Origin: Burkholderia sp. HI2500
GTDB taxonomy: Bacteria; Pseudomonadota; Gammaproteobacteria; Burkholderiales; Burkholderiaceae
Assembly: GCF_002223055.1 (NCBI RefSeq)
Contig: NZ_NKFL01000006.1
Span: 124,001 to 188,000, forward strand
DNA: 64,000 bases
Direction of reading: 5' to 3'
Shown here: positions 34,319 through 42,887 of the stretch, in pieces
Layout of the letters: each line of letters opens with the position of its first letter
How positions within the stretch are numbered: position 1 is the stretch's first letter
Notes under the pieces: generated by a model
What the model saw: the letters and a program-made list of their open reading frames with translations, nothing else
Told to the model about the DNA's origin: nothing
Databases searched by the model: none
Made by a program: the position numbers and the translations under genes

Positions 34319-35238
34319 TTAACGAAGCCCTTCGCTTTCAGGTAGCTTTTCGCGACGCCGGCGGCCGGTTCGCCGTTGATCTGGATGCGCGCGTTCAGCG
34401 TCTGCAGCGTCTTCAGGTCGAGGCTCGCGAACACGGGCTTCAGGTAGTCGGCGATCTGCGGGTGCGCTTTCAGCACGGCTTCGCGGATCACCGGCGCAGG
34501 CGCGTAGACGGGCTGCACGTGCTTGTCGTCGTCGAGCACCGCGAGGCCGCTCGACGAGATGCCGCCGTCGGTGCCGTAGACCATCGCGGCATTCACGCCG
34601 TCGGTCTGGTTCGCTGCGGCCTTGATGGTCGCGGCCGTGTCGCCGCCGGACAGCACGACGAGCTGGTCGGGCTTCAGCTTGAAGCCGTACGCCTTCTCGA
34701 ACGACGGCAGCGCCGACGCGCTGTTCACGAATTCGGCCGACGCCGCGAGCTTCACCTTGCCGCCGCCGGCCACCCACTTGCCAAAATCGGAGAAGGTCTT
34801 CAGGTGCTGCGACTGCGCGACCGGTGCGAGCAGGGCGACGCCCCACGTGTTGTTCGCGGGCGCCGGGGTGAGCCAAACGAGATGGTTCGCCGCGTAGTCG
34901 AGCTGCTTCGCGGTGTCGTAGCCCTGGCTCGCGTTCTTCCACAGCGGATCGTCCGCCTTGTTGAAGAAGAACGCGGCGTTGCCGGTGTATTCGGGGTAGA
35001 CGTCGATCTCGCCGCTCGTGAGCGCCTTGCGCACGATCGGCGTGGTGCCGAGCGCGATCTTTTCGGTGACGGGAATGCCGTGGGCCTTCAGCACCTGCGC
35101 GATGAGGTTGCCGAGCAGGTTGCCTTCGGTGTCGATCTTCGACGACACCACGACGGGCGTGTCGGCATGCGCGCCGGGCGCGACGATCGCGGCGGCGAGC
35201 GCGAGGCCCAGGATCCGGGCGGGCAGGGCGAGCTTCAT
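34315..35238 (-). CDS. osmF: Glycine betaine/osmolyte-binding protein (OsmF/YehZ-like)
   Basis: The 307-residue periplasmic binding protein has a signal peptide of about 26 residues (ending APGAHA). The mature OpuAC-type fold follows: VVVSSKIDTEGNLLGNLI, EIDVYPEYTGNAAFFF (near residue 81) and NAAMVYGTDGGISSSGL (near 208). It delivers choline- or betaine-type solutes to YehYXW. ATG 35238 gives a clean signal peptide; the longer frame from 35301 does not. It is the first gene of the four-gene operon and is divergent from a 2-hydroxyacid dehydrogenase. Confidence 0.92.
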   Translation of the reverse strand: MKLALPARILGLALAAAIVAPGAHADTPVVVSSKIDTEGNLLGNLIAQVLKAHGIPVTEKIALGTTPIVRKALTSGEIDVYPEYTGNAAFFFNKADDPLWKNASQGYDTAKQLDYAANHLVWLTPAPANNTWGVALLAPVAQSQHLKTFSDFGKWVAGGGKVKLAASAEFVNSASALPSFEKAYGFKLKPDQLVVLSGGDTAATIKAAANQTDGVNAAMVYGTDGGISSSGLAVLDDDKHVQPVYAPAPVIREAVLKAHPQIADYLKPVFASLDLKTLQTLNARIQINGEPAAGVAKSYLKAKGFVK

Positions 35239-35404
35239 ACGGGCCAATCTCCAGGACGAGGGCGTACGCCGAAAGTTACTTGACTGAGCCGGCTTTGGCA
35301 AACCACGTGCGGCGGCGTGCCCACAGCCCGTGTGGGGATTACCCGCATCCGTGTGGCAGGCTTGTTACACTGAATCCGTTCCCGCCTTGCCGACACTTCC
35401 TGAC

Positions 35405-36334
35405 ATGAAGCCCGAGTTGCTGGTTCTCATCGCATTGCGCGGCGACGCGCATCGCGAGATCGCCGCGTCGTTCGACGTGCGCTACGCCCCGACATCCGAC
35501 GAACGCGAACGTGCGATCGCCGAACACGGCGGCACGATACGCGCGGTGCTGACCAACGGCAGCACGGGGCTCACCGCCGCCGAAATCGATCGTCTTCCGC
35601 AACTCACGTTCGTCAGCGCGCTCGGCGCCGGCTACGAGCACATCGATGTCGCCCATGCGAAGACGCGCGGCGTGACCGTGGTCACGGGCGCCGGCACCAA
35701 CGACGATTGCGTGGCCGATCATGCGTTCGCGCTGCTGCTCGCGGCCGTGCGCAACGTCGTGCAGCTCGATGCGAAAACCCGTGCGGGCGTGTGGCGCGAC
35801 GGCCTGGCGATGCCGCCGAACGTGTCGGGCAAGAAGCTCGGCATCGTCGGGCTCGGCAAGATCGGCGAGAAGTGCGCACGCCGCGCGGCCGGCTTCGACA
35901 TCGAGATCGGTTATCACAACCGGTCGGAGAAGAACGTCCCTTACCGCTATTTCGATCGCGTCGACGCGCTCGCGCAGTGGGCCGATTTCCTGATCGTCGC
36001 GACGCCGGGCGGCGCGGGCACGCGGCACCTGATCGATCGCGCGGTGCTCGACGCGCTCGGCCCCGGCGGGTTCGTCGTCAACGTGTCGCGCGGCAGTGTT
36101 GTCGATACCGCTGCTTTGGCGGACGCGTTGCGTGAAGGACGCATCGCGGGCGCGGGGCTCGACGTGTACGAAGGCGAACCCGAGCCGCCGCGCGCGCTGA
36201 CGGATCTCGACAGCGTCGTGCTGACGCCGCACATGGGCGGCTGGTCGCCCGAGGCGCTCGATCGGTCGGTGCGGCAGTTCATCGACAATGCCGAGCGGCA
36301 CTTTTCAGGGCGGCCGGTGTTGACGCCGGTGTGA
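35405..36334 (+). CDS. D-2-hydroxyacid dehydrogenase (hydroxypyruvate/glyoxylate or 2-ketogluconate reductase type)
   Basis: The 309-residue enzyme has the D-isomer hydroxyacid dehydrogenase fold. The Rossmann motif is GLGKIGEKCARRAAGF (near residue 150). The catalytic Arg is in VNVSRGSVVDTAAL, Glu in DVYEGEPEPP, and His in LTPHMGGWSPE near residue 281. It reduces a 2-keto acid with NAD(P)H, and the sequence does not settle whether the substrate is glyoxylate, hydroxypyruvate or 2-ketogluconate. ATG 35405 begins the family-typical N-terminus; upstream in-frame sequence to 35330 is promoter-like. No operon partner is evident. Confidence 0.88.
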   Translation: MKPELLVLIALRGDAHREIAASFDVRYAPTSDERERAIAEHGGTIRAVLTNGSTGLTAAEIDRLPQLTFVSALGAGYEHIDVAHAKTRGVTVVTGAGTNDDCVADHAFALLLAAVRNVVQLDAKTRAGVWRDGLAMPPNVSGKKLGIVGLGKIGEKCARRAAGFDIEIGYHNRSEKNVPYRYFDRVDALAQWADFLIVATPGGAGTRHLIDRAVLDALGPGGFVVNVSRGSVVDTAALADALREGRIAGAGLDVYEGEPEPPRALTDLDSVVLTPHMGGWSPEALDRSVRQFIDNAERHFSGRPVLTPV

Positions 36335-36430
36335 GCGGCGCCGGGACGATGATTCGCCGCCCACCGTTTCGTCCGGGATCGATGTCGGCGTGAGAGGCGT
36401 CCCGCGACGGTCGAGGGCGGGTGCGCAGCG

Positions 36431-37429
36431 CTATCGATCGATACGCAGCACGAGCTTGCCGGTCGTGCCGCCCGACTCGAGCGCCACATGCGCGTCGACG
36501 ATCGCGTCGAGCGCATAGCTGCCCCCGATCAGCGGCTTCAGTGCACCGGTGGCCAGCAAGCCGAACAGCTCGCCGAGCGTTTGCTGCACGACGTGATCGG
36601 CGAGGAACGCATGCAACGCGAAACCCGACAGCGAGCGGCAGCCGAAGATGAGCGCGTTCATCAGGCTGTCATCGACCGCAAGCAACTGGCCGCTTGCCGC
36701 GCCATAGGCGACGAAGCGACCGTGCGGCGCAAGGCTGGACGCCAGCGTGCGGGCCACGGCGCCACCGATCGAATCGAACACGACGTCGGGGCCCGTGCCG
36801 CCGGTTGCGGCGCCGAGTCGATCGACCCACGCGTCGTCGCGATAGCTCACGGCCTGATCGGCACCGAGCGCCCGCACCGTCGATAGCTTCTCCGTGGAAC
36901 CGGCCAGGCCGACGATCGTCCTGGCGCCGTCGAGTCTCGCCAGCTGGATGAGCATCGAACCGACGCCGCCGGCTGCGGCGGTGATGGCGACGGATCGTGC
37001 GGCCACCGGCGTCTCGCGCAGCAGCATGCGGGCGACCAGCCCCTGCAGCATGACCGCGACGGCGTCGTCGTCCGAAACGGCGTCGGGAATCGCGACGATC
37101 AGCGGAGCGCGTACCGTCACATATTCGGCATAGCCGCCGGTTCCGCTCGTTGCGCCGAACAGCGCCGCGGCCACGCGATCGCCGACCTGGAAGTCCCGCA
37201 CGTTCGCGCCGAGGGCTTCGACGGTGCCGACCGTTTCCGATCCCAATATCGCCGGCAACGTCGGCGCCGGCCCCGGATAGGTACCGGCGCGTTGCAGCGT
37301 TTCCGCGAAATTCAGTCCGATGCGCGTCACGCGCACGAGGACTTCGTCGGGAGCCGGTGTCGGGCGCTCGATCACGACCGGACGGAGTACGGACGGAGCG
37401 CCGAAATGATCGATCTGAATGGCATTCAT
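36431..37429 (-). CDS. NADPH:quinone oxidoreductase, zinc-independent MDR family
   Basis: The 332-residue medium-chain reductase resembles QorA-type quinone reductases. The N-terminal GroES-like domain has the VRVTRIGLNFAETLQRAGTYP pattern, and the cofactor domain has ITAAAGGVGSMLIQLARL near residue 148. Zinc-binding cysteines of alcohol dehydrogenases are absent. ATG 37429 is chosen; GTG 37438 three codons earlier is possible. It is the third gene, after an Old Yellow Enzyme and DoxX, of a probable electrophile/quinone-defence operon with a divergent LysR at its head. Confidence 0.9.
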   Translation of the reverse strand: MNAIQIDHFGAPSVLRPVVIERPTPAPDEVLVRVTRIGLNFAETLQRAGTYPGPAPTLPAILGSETVGTVEALGANVRDFQVGDRVAAALFGATSGTGGYAEYVTVRAPLIVAIPDAVSDDDAVAVMLQGLVARMLLRETPVAARSVAITAAAGGVGSMLIQLARLDGARTIVGLAGSTEKLSTVRALGADQAVSYRDDAWVDRLGAATGGTGPDVVFDSIGGAVARTLASSLAPHGRFVAYGAASGQLLAVDDSLMNALIFGCRSLSGFALHAFLADHVVQQTLGELFGLLATGALKPLIGGSYALDAIVDAHVALESGGTTGKLVLRIDR

Positions 37430-37514
37430 GGTGTTCACGGGGAAATCTCGCTGGATGCGGGGGCGTTGCCCCCGGGATGTGTGAGGTGTCGGGCAGGACG
37501 CGGCGTCGGCCGGA

Positions 37515-37955
37515 TCACTCCGGCAGGGATGCCCGATCGCCGCGATCGAACGAGGCGCGGCCCGCGCCGTTCAGCACGAGCGCGAGCAGGCCGCCCGTCA
37601 TCGACAGGTTCATCATGAAGAAGGTCTGCTGCGTCTGGTCGCCGCCGCTATGGAAGATCACCGCGGCGATGACCGAAAAGATCGCGAGCCCGAGCGCGGC
37701 GAGTCGCGTCATGAAGCCGGCGATCAACGCGAGGCCGCCGGCGACCTCGACGAAGATCACGAGCGGCAGCAGCGCCCCCGGCACACCCATGTGCGCCATG
37801 TATTGCTCGGTGCCTGCGTAGTTGAAGATCTTGCTGATGCCCGCGCCGACGTAGACGCCGGCGATGAGGGTGCGCACCAGGACGGACAGGATGGCGTTGA
37901 CGGTGGGCGTCTGCGCAGCGGTTCGGTACAGGGCGCGGTTGATCGATCGAATCAT
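37515..37955 (-). CDS. DoxX family membrane protein
   Basis: The 146-residue protein has four hydrophobic helices and the DoxX pattern: RTLIAGVYVGAGISKIFNYAG near the N-terminus, LPLVIFVEVAGGLALIAG in the middle and MMNLSMTGGLLALVLNG at the end. DoxX-like proteins are integral membrane proteins linked to thiol and redox stress; the biochemical role is unclear. It lies between the alkene reductase and quinone oxidoreductase genes on the same strand, with gaps of 74 and 85 bases. Confidence 0.87.
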   Translation of the reverse strand: MIRSINRALYRTAAQTPTVNAILSVLVRTLIAGVYVGAGISKIFNYAGTEQYMAHMGVPGALLPLVIFVEVAGGLALIAGFMTRLAALGLAIFSVIAAVIFHSGGDQTQQTFFMMNLSMTGGLLALVLNGAGRASFDRGDRASLPE

Positions 37956-38029
37956 GGTGAGTCCTTGTTCGAGGGGCGGCGGATCGGCGATCCGCCGCCG
38001 TGTTCAGCGGTTGGGGTTCGGGGCCGCGC

Positions 38030-39151
38030 TCACGCGCGAAACGGCGGGTAGTCGGTATAGCCGGCTTCGCCGCCGCCATAGGCCATGGACATGTCCGCAT
38101 GCGCGAGCGGCCGGTCGTGCCGGAGGCGTTCGGCAAGATCCGGGTTCGCGATGAACGGGTAGCCGAACGACACGAGATCGGCATGGCCGTCGGAAAGTGC
38201 CGTTTCCGCGCGTGCTTTCGTATAGCCGTTGTTCGCGATGTAATGCCCGCCGAACGCGTGCCTGAGCGCGCCGTAGTCGAATGCGGGCACCGCGTCCGGT
38301 GCGGCCTGAGGGATGCCTTCGACGACATGGAGATAGACCGCGAGTCCGCTCAGCCGGTTGGCGAATCGCTCGAACAGCGTTTGCGGATCGCTATCCGCGA
38401 TTCCACCGAAATGCGGCGTGACCGGAGAGATACGGATACCTAATCGATCGGGGCCTGAAACGAGGCCGACTGCGCGCACGACCTCGAGTGGCAGCCGAAG
38501 CCGGTTGTCGATCGTGCCGCCGTAGTCGTCGGTCCGGCGGTTCGTGCCGTCACGCAGGAACTGGTCAAGCAGATAGCCGTTGCCGGCGTGAATCTCCACG
38601 CCGTCGAACCCGGCCTGCAATGCGGCGCGAGCGGCCAGCACGTATTGGTCGACGACGGCGGGCAATTCGGCGGTTTCGAGCGCGCGCGGCACCGGGTACG
38701 GCTGCGGGCCGGTCGGCGTATAGGCGTCGCCGTCGGGCCGGATCGGCGACGGCGCGACCGGTCGTGCGCCGTCCGGCTGCAGGTCTGGGTGACCGATGCG
38801 GCCGACATGGGCCAGTTGCACGAAAATGCGGCCGCCTTCACGGTGCACCGCATCGGTCACCTGTTTCCAGCCCGCGATCTGCGCGTCGCTGTAGATGCCC
38901 GGCGTGAACGGATAGCCCTTGCCCTGTGGCGAGATCTGCGCGCCCTCGGTGACGATCAGGCCGGCCGAGGCCCGTTGTGCGTAGTAGGTCGCGTTCATCG
39001 GGCCGGGCGCGTCGCCGGCACCGGCACGGCTGCGCGTCATCGGCGCCATTACGATGCGATTCCTGAGCGTGATGCGCCCGAGTTCGATCGGGTCGAACGG
39101 CGTCGGACGCGCAGGTGCCCGGGGCGGTGAAAGCAAGCGGTCGGTCGTCAT
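38030..39151 (-). CDS. Alkene reductase, Old Yellow Enzyme family (second copy)
   Basis: The 373-residue FMN enzyme has a 15-residue proline-rich N-terminal extension. The OYE core follows (DPIELGRITLRNRIVMAPMTRSR), with the His/Asn substrate pair in VEIHAGNGYLLDQFL near residue 195 and C-terminal GGGEAGYTDYPPF. It is clearly diverged from the enzyme at 27606-28679 (HAGN against HGAN at the active site), so the two are old paralogues rather than a recent duplicate. AGGAACATGGAACC precedes ATG 39151. It heads an operon with doxX and a quinone oxidoreductase. Confidence 0.92.
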   Translation of the reverse strand: MTTDRLLSPPRAPARPTPFDPIELGRITLRNRIVMAPMTRSRAGAGDAPGPMNATYYAQRASAGLIVTEGAQISPQGKGYPFTPGIYSDAQIAGWKQVTDAVHREGGRIFVQLAHVGRIGHPDLQPDGARPVAPSPIRPDGDAYTPTGPQPYPVPRALETAELPAVVDQYVLAARAALQAGFDGVEIHAGNGYLLDQFLRDGTNRRTDDYGGTIDNRLRLPLEVVRAVGLVSGPDRLGIRISPVTPHFGGIADSDPQTLFERFANRLSGLAVYLHVVEGIPQAAPDAVPAFDYGALRHAFGGHYIANNGYTKARAETALSDGHADLVSFGYPFIANPDLAERLRHDRPLAHADMSMAYGGGEAGYTDYPPFRA

Positions 39152-39232
39152 GGTTCCATGTTCCTGTGACATTGACGGGGGACTGTCGACGCGGGGGAAG
39201 CCGCGATCGACATGGCGTGACAGGAATGTAGG

Positions 39233-39247
39233 GGATCGTTTCGATCC
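39233..39247. promoter_or_regulatory. Palindrome in OYE/LysR divergent promoter
   Basis: GGATCG-TTT-CGATCC has perfect 6-bp arms and lies between the divergent alkene reductase (start 39151) and lysR (start 39296) genes. Further GGATCG/GGATAGATCG half-sites follow toward the lysR start. It is the best candidate binding site for the adjacent LysR protein. Confidence 0.5.
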
Positions 39248-39295
39248 AAACAATTGGCTAGAATGGATCGTTAAAATCAATTTTCTGGATAGATC

Positions 39296-40204
39296 GTGGA
39301 TCGCAGCCCCAATCTGGATCAGCTTCGTGCGTTCGTCGCCGTCGTCGAGGCAGGCAGCTTTTCAGGGGCGGCGCGTCGGCTCGGCAGGGCGCAATCGGTG
39401 GTGAGTTATGCGGTCGCCAGCCTTGAGGCACAGCTGGGCATGCCGTTGTTCGAGCGCGGCAGACGCCGTCCGCAACTGACGGCCGCCGGCGAGGTCGTGC
39501 TCGCCGATGCGCGTCGGCTCGACATGCTGATGGGGCAGTTGCAGGCGAAGACGGCCGGTTTGCGGGGCGGCGTGGAAGCCGAGCTGTCGCTGGCCGTCGA
39601 CGTGATGTTTCCGTTGCCGAAGCTGGTCGAAGGCATGCAGGCGTTTGCGGAGGCGTTCCCGACCGTCGCACTCAACCTGGCGATCGAAGCGCTCGGCGGC
39701 GTCATGAAGCTGGTGCTCGACGGCGGCTGTGCGCTCGGCATCAGTGGCCCGATTCCGAACTGGCCGGATGCGATCGACGCGACCTCGATGGGGGCGATCG
39801 AGTTGCTGACCGTTGCGGCGCCCATGCATCCGCTCGCGTTGCGTGACGCGCCGATTCCGCTCTCGGAGGCGCGCGAGCATACGCAGATCGTGCTCACCGA
39901 CCGCAGCAAGGTCACCGACGGGCAATCGTTCGGAATCCATGCGACCCGCACCTGGAAGGTGGCCGACCTCGGCGCGAAACATCGGTTGCTGCTCGCCGGG
40001 CTGGGCTGGGGATCGATGCCGATGCATCTGATCGAGGACGATCTGCAGTCGGGCCGTCTCGTGCCGGTGCAACTGGCCGACCGGCGCACGTTCCGCTACG
40101 GACTATCGCTGATCCGGCGTGCCGATCGCGCGAGCGGTCCGGCCGCGCAGTGGCTGATCGATTATTTGAGTCGCCAGGGCGATCCGAACGGCCGGCGGGC
40201 CTGA
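39296..40204 (+). CDS. LysR family transcriptional regulator
   Basis: The 302-residue regulator starts at GTG 39296. It has the helix-turn-helix LDQLRAFVAVVEAGSFSGAA...SVVSYAVASLEAQLG over the first 50 residues and a C-terminal effector domain ending in a LysR dimer region. It is divergent from the OYE-doxX-quinone reductase operon, which it probably controls in response to electrophiles. Its effector domain is not close to the CrgA group seen in the regulator at 28852. Confidence 0.9.
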   Translation: MDRSPNLDQLRAFVAVVEAGSFSGAARRLGRAQSVVSYAVASLEAQLGMPLFERGRRRPQLTAAGEVVLADARRLDMLMGQLQAKTAGLRGGVEAELSLAVDVMFPLPKLVEGMQAFAEAFPTVALNLAIEALGGVMKLVLDGGCALGISGPIPNWPDAIDATSMGAIELLTVAAPMHPLALRDAPIPLSEAREHTQIVLTDRSKVTDGQSFGIHATRTWKVADLGAKHRLLLAGLGWGSMPMHLIEDDLQSGRLVPVQLADRRTFRYGLSLIRRADRASGPAAQWLIDYLSRQGDPNGRRA

Positions 40205-40223
40205 CCCATGCCCGGCGGCGACC

Positions 40224-40244
40224 GGCCGGGCAGGCCGCCCGGCC
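40224..40244. terminator. GC hairpin between convergent lysR and peptidase genes
   Basis: GGCCGGGC-AGGCC-GCCCGGCC is a perfect 8-bp stem with a 5-base loop. It lies in the 136-base gap between two convergent genes. No T-tract is present. Confidence 0.4.
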
Positions 40245-40340
40245 AGCCTTGCATTCCGCGACGATCGAAGGCTGGCCGGACGTTCTGCCGTGTCAGCGAC
40301 GCGCGCCGGCTGAAGTGCGTTCCGCGCGGCGCACGCCTGC

Positions 40341-42296
40341 TCAGGACGAAGCCAGCGGCACCGTCACCGACGTACCGGCCGGGTCCAGCGTCAGCCCGGT
40401 GCCCGGCGTCGGCCGCAGCGTCGCCTCGTTGTCGCTCGACAGCACGACGAGCCCCAGCCGGTGGCCGGCTTCCAGCTTGTAGTCACGCGGCATGAACGTC
40501 AGCTTCAGGTCGTACGGCATGCCGGGCAGAACCGGCTGCGAGACCCACTCCGACACGCGGTTGCGCGGGTCGGTCCACGCCCGCGTGACGATCGTCGCCG
40601 TGCCGTCCGGCGCGCGATCGACCAGCAGGGCCGTCACGTTGGCCACGGCCGTGAAGGTCAGCCTGACGCGCGCGGTCGCCGAACCGGACAGGCGTGTCGC
40701 GGCCGTGAGCGGCGCGGTTTCGAAGCGGCTGCGGTTCTCGCCCGTCGGCGCGTTCGCCAGCGTGAGCGCGGTAATGCGCGCATCGTCGGTGAAACGCGCG
40801 AGCGGGCCGCCGGTCGGCAGCCGCAGCAGCGTGCCGGTTCCCGCGCCGTCGCCGCCCGCGAAGTACGTGACCGGCGTGGCGTGGCGCGCGGCCCAGTCCG
40901 CTTCCTTCAGCAGCGTGCCGTCCGCCTGCTCGATCACCGCGCGCGGATCACGTTCGACGCCATTGTCGAAACCGATCAGGTAGCGCGTAAACCAGCGGTT
41001 CACTTCCGCGGTCCACGCATCGGCCATCGCCGGCACGCGGGTCGGGTCGGTGTGCTTCAGGCGATGCAGCCACAGCTGCGTCGGCACGCCCTGGCGCCGC
41101 ATCGCGAGATGCCACAGCGTCGACTGGTCGACCCGCACGTTGTCGTCGGTGAGCCCCTGCGCGACGAGCGCCGGCGCGACCGCGTACGCGGTGGGAATAT
41201 CGCGCGCGGCCCAGAACGGCGAATAGTCGCCGGTCTTGCGGTCTTCCTGCTGCAGCGCTTCGTCGATCAGGTGCGTGCAGCGCTCCGGATGCGCGTTCGT
41301 CAGCAGCGCCTTGATGTACACGTCGACGTCCTCGCCCTGATAGCCTTCCGGCGCACGCACGAGCCCGCCCGAGCGGTAGTAGCCGTACATGTTCGTCAGC
41401 CCGGCGACCGGCACGATCGCGTCGAGCCCGCGCGTGCGCAGGCTCGCGACCATCTTCGGCAGCGTGCCGTCGTACGACACGCCGTACATGCCGACGTGGC
41501 CCGTCGACCAGTTCGCGACGACCGTCTTGCCGTTCGCGTCCTTCGCGGTCGCGTCGCGGCCGAGCCAGCGGATCACCGAGGCCATCGCGACCGATTCGTC
41601 GCGGGTGAGGATCGTCGGGCAGCCGTCCGAGCCGGCCGTGCCGAGCGAATCCGCGTAGACGATCGTGAAGCCGCGCGGGATGAAGTAGCCCTCGATCCAC
41701 GAGCGCCCGGCGGCGGCCGCCTCGACCTGCTGCAGCATCCGCACCTGCGGCGCGGCGGCCATGATGCGTGCGGAGGCACCGGTCGCTGCCGCGGCCGCCG
41801 TGGCGGCCGGATGCGGCGTGCCGTCGAGTTCGACGTCGACGTTGTGGTCGGGGCTGTCGGCGAGGCCCGCGTAGTACGGGCTCGCGAGCACGATGACGGG
41901 CGTGCGCGCGCCGTTCGCGGTTTCGGTCGGGCGCACGATGCGCACGTGGATGCGGTCGCGCGTGCCGTCGCCGTCGGAGTCGACCGGCGTGTCGACCCAC
42001 GCGTTCTCCTCGATCGTGCCGCCCGACAGCGACGGCTGCACCTGGCCGTTCGCGATCACGGGCCGGTAGCGGCCGCCGCTGGCCGGGTTGGCGTACGGCA
42101 CGCCCGACGGCGAAATGCGTGACGCGAGCGACTGCTTGTCGGCCGCCGAGGCGGCGGCCCCCTCCTGTTGGCCCTGCGCGAGCGCGGAGGCGCCCGCCAC
42201 GCTGCCGCCGTCGTCGCCGCCGCACGCGGCGAGCGTTGCGGCCGCAACGAGCGCGGGAAGCCACGCGCGACGTAATCCGGTTCGATGAATGTCCAT
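40341..42296 (-). CDS. CocE/NonD hydrolase family, Xaa-Pro dipeptidyl-peptidase-like lipoprotein
   Basis: The 651-residue protein has a lipoprotein signal (LPALVAAATLAAC; lipobox LAAC near residue 25) followed by GGDDGG. The alpha/beta hydrolase domain has its nucleophile Ser274 in GMYGVSYDGTL. The probable Asp is in ALVAQGLTDDNVRVDQS and the His in LHRLKHTDP. A C-terminal jelly-roll domain (from about residue 480) is typical of X-Pro dipeptidyl aminopeptidases and cocaine esterase. AAGAGGTCGACA precedes ATG 42296. It probably releases X-Pro dipeptides in the periplasm or at the outer membrane; the true substrate could be another acyl compound. Confidence 0.85.
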   Translation of the reverse strand: MDIHRTGLRRAWLPALVAAATLAACGGDDGGSVAGASALAQGQQEGAAASAADKQSLASRISPSGVPYANPASGGRYRPVIANGQVQPSLSGGTIEENAWVDTPVDSDGDGTRDRIHVRIVRPTETANGARTPVIVLASPYYAGLADSPDHNVDVELDGTPHPAATAAAAATGASARIMAAAPQVRMLQQVEAAAAGRSWIEGYFIPRGFTIVYADSLGTAGSDGCPTILTRDESVAMASVIRWLGRDATAKDANGKTVVANWSTGHVGMYGVSYDGTLPKMVASLRTRGLDAIVPVAGLTNMYGYYRSGGLVRAPEGYQGEDVDVYIKALLTNAHPERCTHLIDEALQQEDRKTGDYSPFWAARDIPTAYAVAPALVAQGLTDDNVRVDQSTLWHLAMRRQGVPTQLWLHRLKHTDPTRVPAMADAWTAEVNRWFTRYLIGFDNGVERDPRAVIEQADGTLLKEADWAARHATPVTYFAGGDGAGTGTLLRLPTGGPLARFTDDARITALTLANAPTGENRSRFETAPLTAATRLSGSATARVRLTFTAVANVTALLVDRAPDGTATIVTRAWTDPRNRVSEWVSQPVLPGMPYDLKLTFMPRDYKLEAGHRLGLVVLSSDNEATLRPTPGTGLTLDPAGTSVTVPLASS

Positions 42297-42761
42297 TGTC
42301 GACCTCTTGTTGTGATTGTCTGGAACCGGACGGCCCGCGATATGCCCCCTGCGGCCCGGCCGGGTGCTGCATCGGATGAAACGGAACTGCATCTTCGAAA
42401 GCGCCGGGCGCGATGCCCGGGTGTCACGGCCGGTGTCGACGCGCGTCACGCATCGCGCGACCCGGTGAGCGTCGGGGCGATTGCATCGCCTCGACCGCGA
42501 AGCGTCAGCGCGGCGGCTGATTCGGGGCGCCCGGTCGAAGCGAGGCCGGCGGCACGAAGTGAATACAGGAGTGCGAATCAAATGCGGGCATGCCCGATCT
42601 TCCTTCAGGTTTCAGATGAAACGGAACGGCACGATGCGATAAGGCGGGGATGGTGCGAACGGCGGTGCTGCAACGGCAGGAAAGCGCGACGCGAGTCGGC
42701 AGGGCTGGCCGGAATGCTTTCCGGAAGCTTGCGCAAAACTTATCTCAGTGAAATCTCGGTG

Positions 42762-42787
42762 TCAAACTTTTTTAGTTTGAGTCAAAC
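42762..42787. promoter_or_regulatory. Overlapping palindromes upstream of unknown gene
   Basis: TCAAACT-N5-AGTTTGA (42762-42780) is an inverted repeat with 7-bp arms. It overlaps GTTTGA-G-TCAAAC (42775-42787), a 13-bp palindrome. So three copies of the half-site GTTTGA/TCAAAC lie about 100-125 bases before ATG 42888. This looks like a multi-site operator or activator region. Confidence 0.6.
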
Positions 42788-42830
42788 AAAGTTTTAAGTG
42801 TGCGGGGCGATGGACCTGCGATCGGTCTAA

Positions 42831-42843
42831 ATTTCCGGGAAAT
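42831..42843. promoter_or_regulatory. Palindrome ATTTCC-G-GGAAAT before unknown gene
   Basis: A 13-bp perfect dyad around a single central base lies 45-57 bases upstream of ATG 42888, in the position where a repressor would overlap a promoter. It is unrelated in sequence to the GTTTGA dyads further upstream. Confidence 0.45.
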
Positions 42844-42887
42844 CTGTCCGTAAACGGTAAAAAACAGATTGAAAGGAGAGAGAGGGC

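Larger units (their letters stand above)
42297..42887. other. 591-base intergenic region with repeats and no clear gene
   Basis: The left part serves the leftward peptidase gene. Two near-copies of GATGAAACGGAAC occur, at 42375-42387 and 42616-42628, within wider 18-base repeats (42373-42390 and 42614-42631). The right 150 bases are strongly AT-rich and contain three dyads listed separately. I see no convincing reading frame here. Confidence 0.6.

Noticed and set aside
27606..39151. Recent duplication of the two Old Yellow Enzyme genes
   Set aside because: The proteins differ in N-terminus, active-site motif (HGAN against HAGN) and regulator type, so they are old paralogues.
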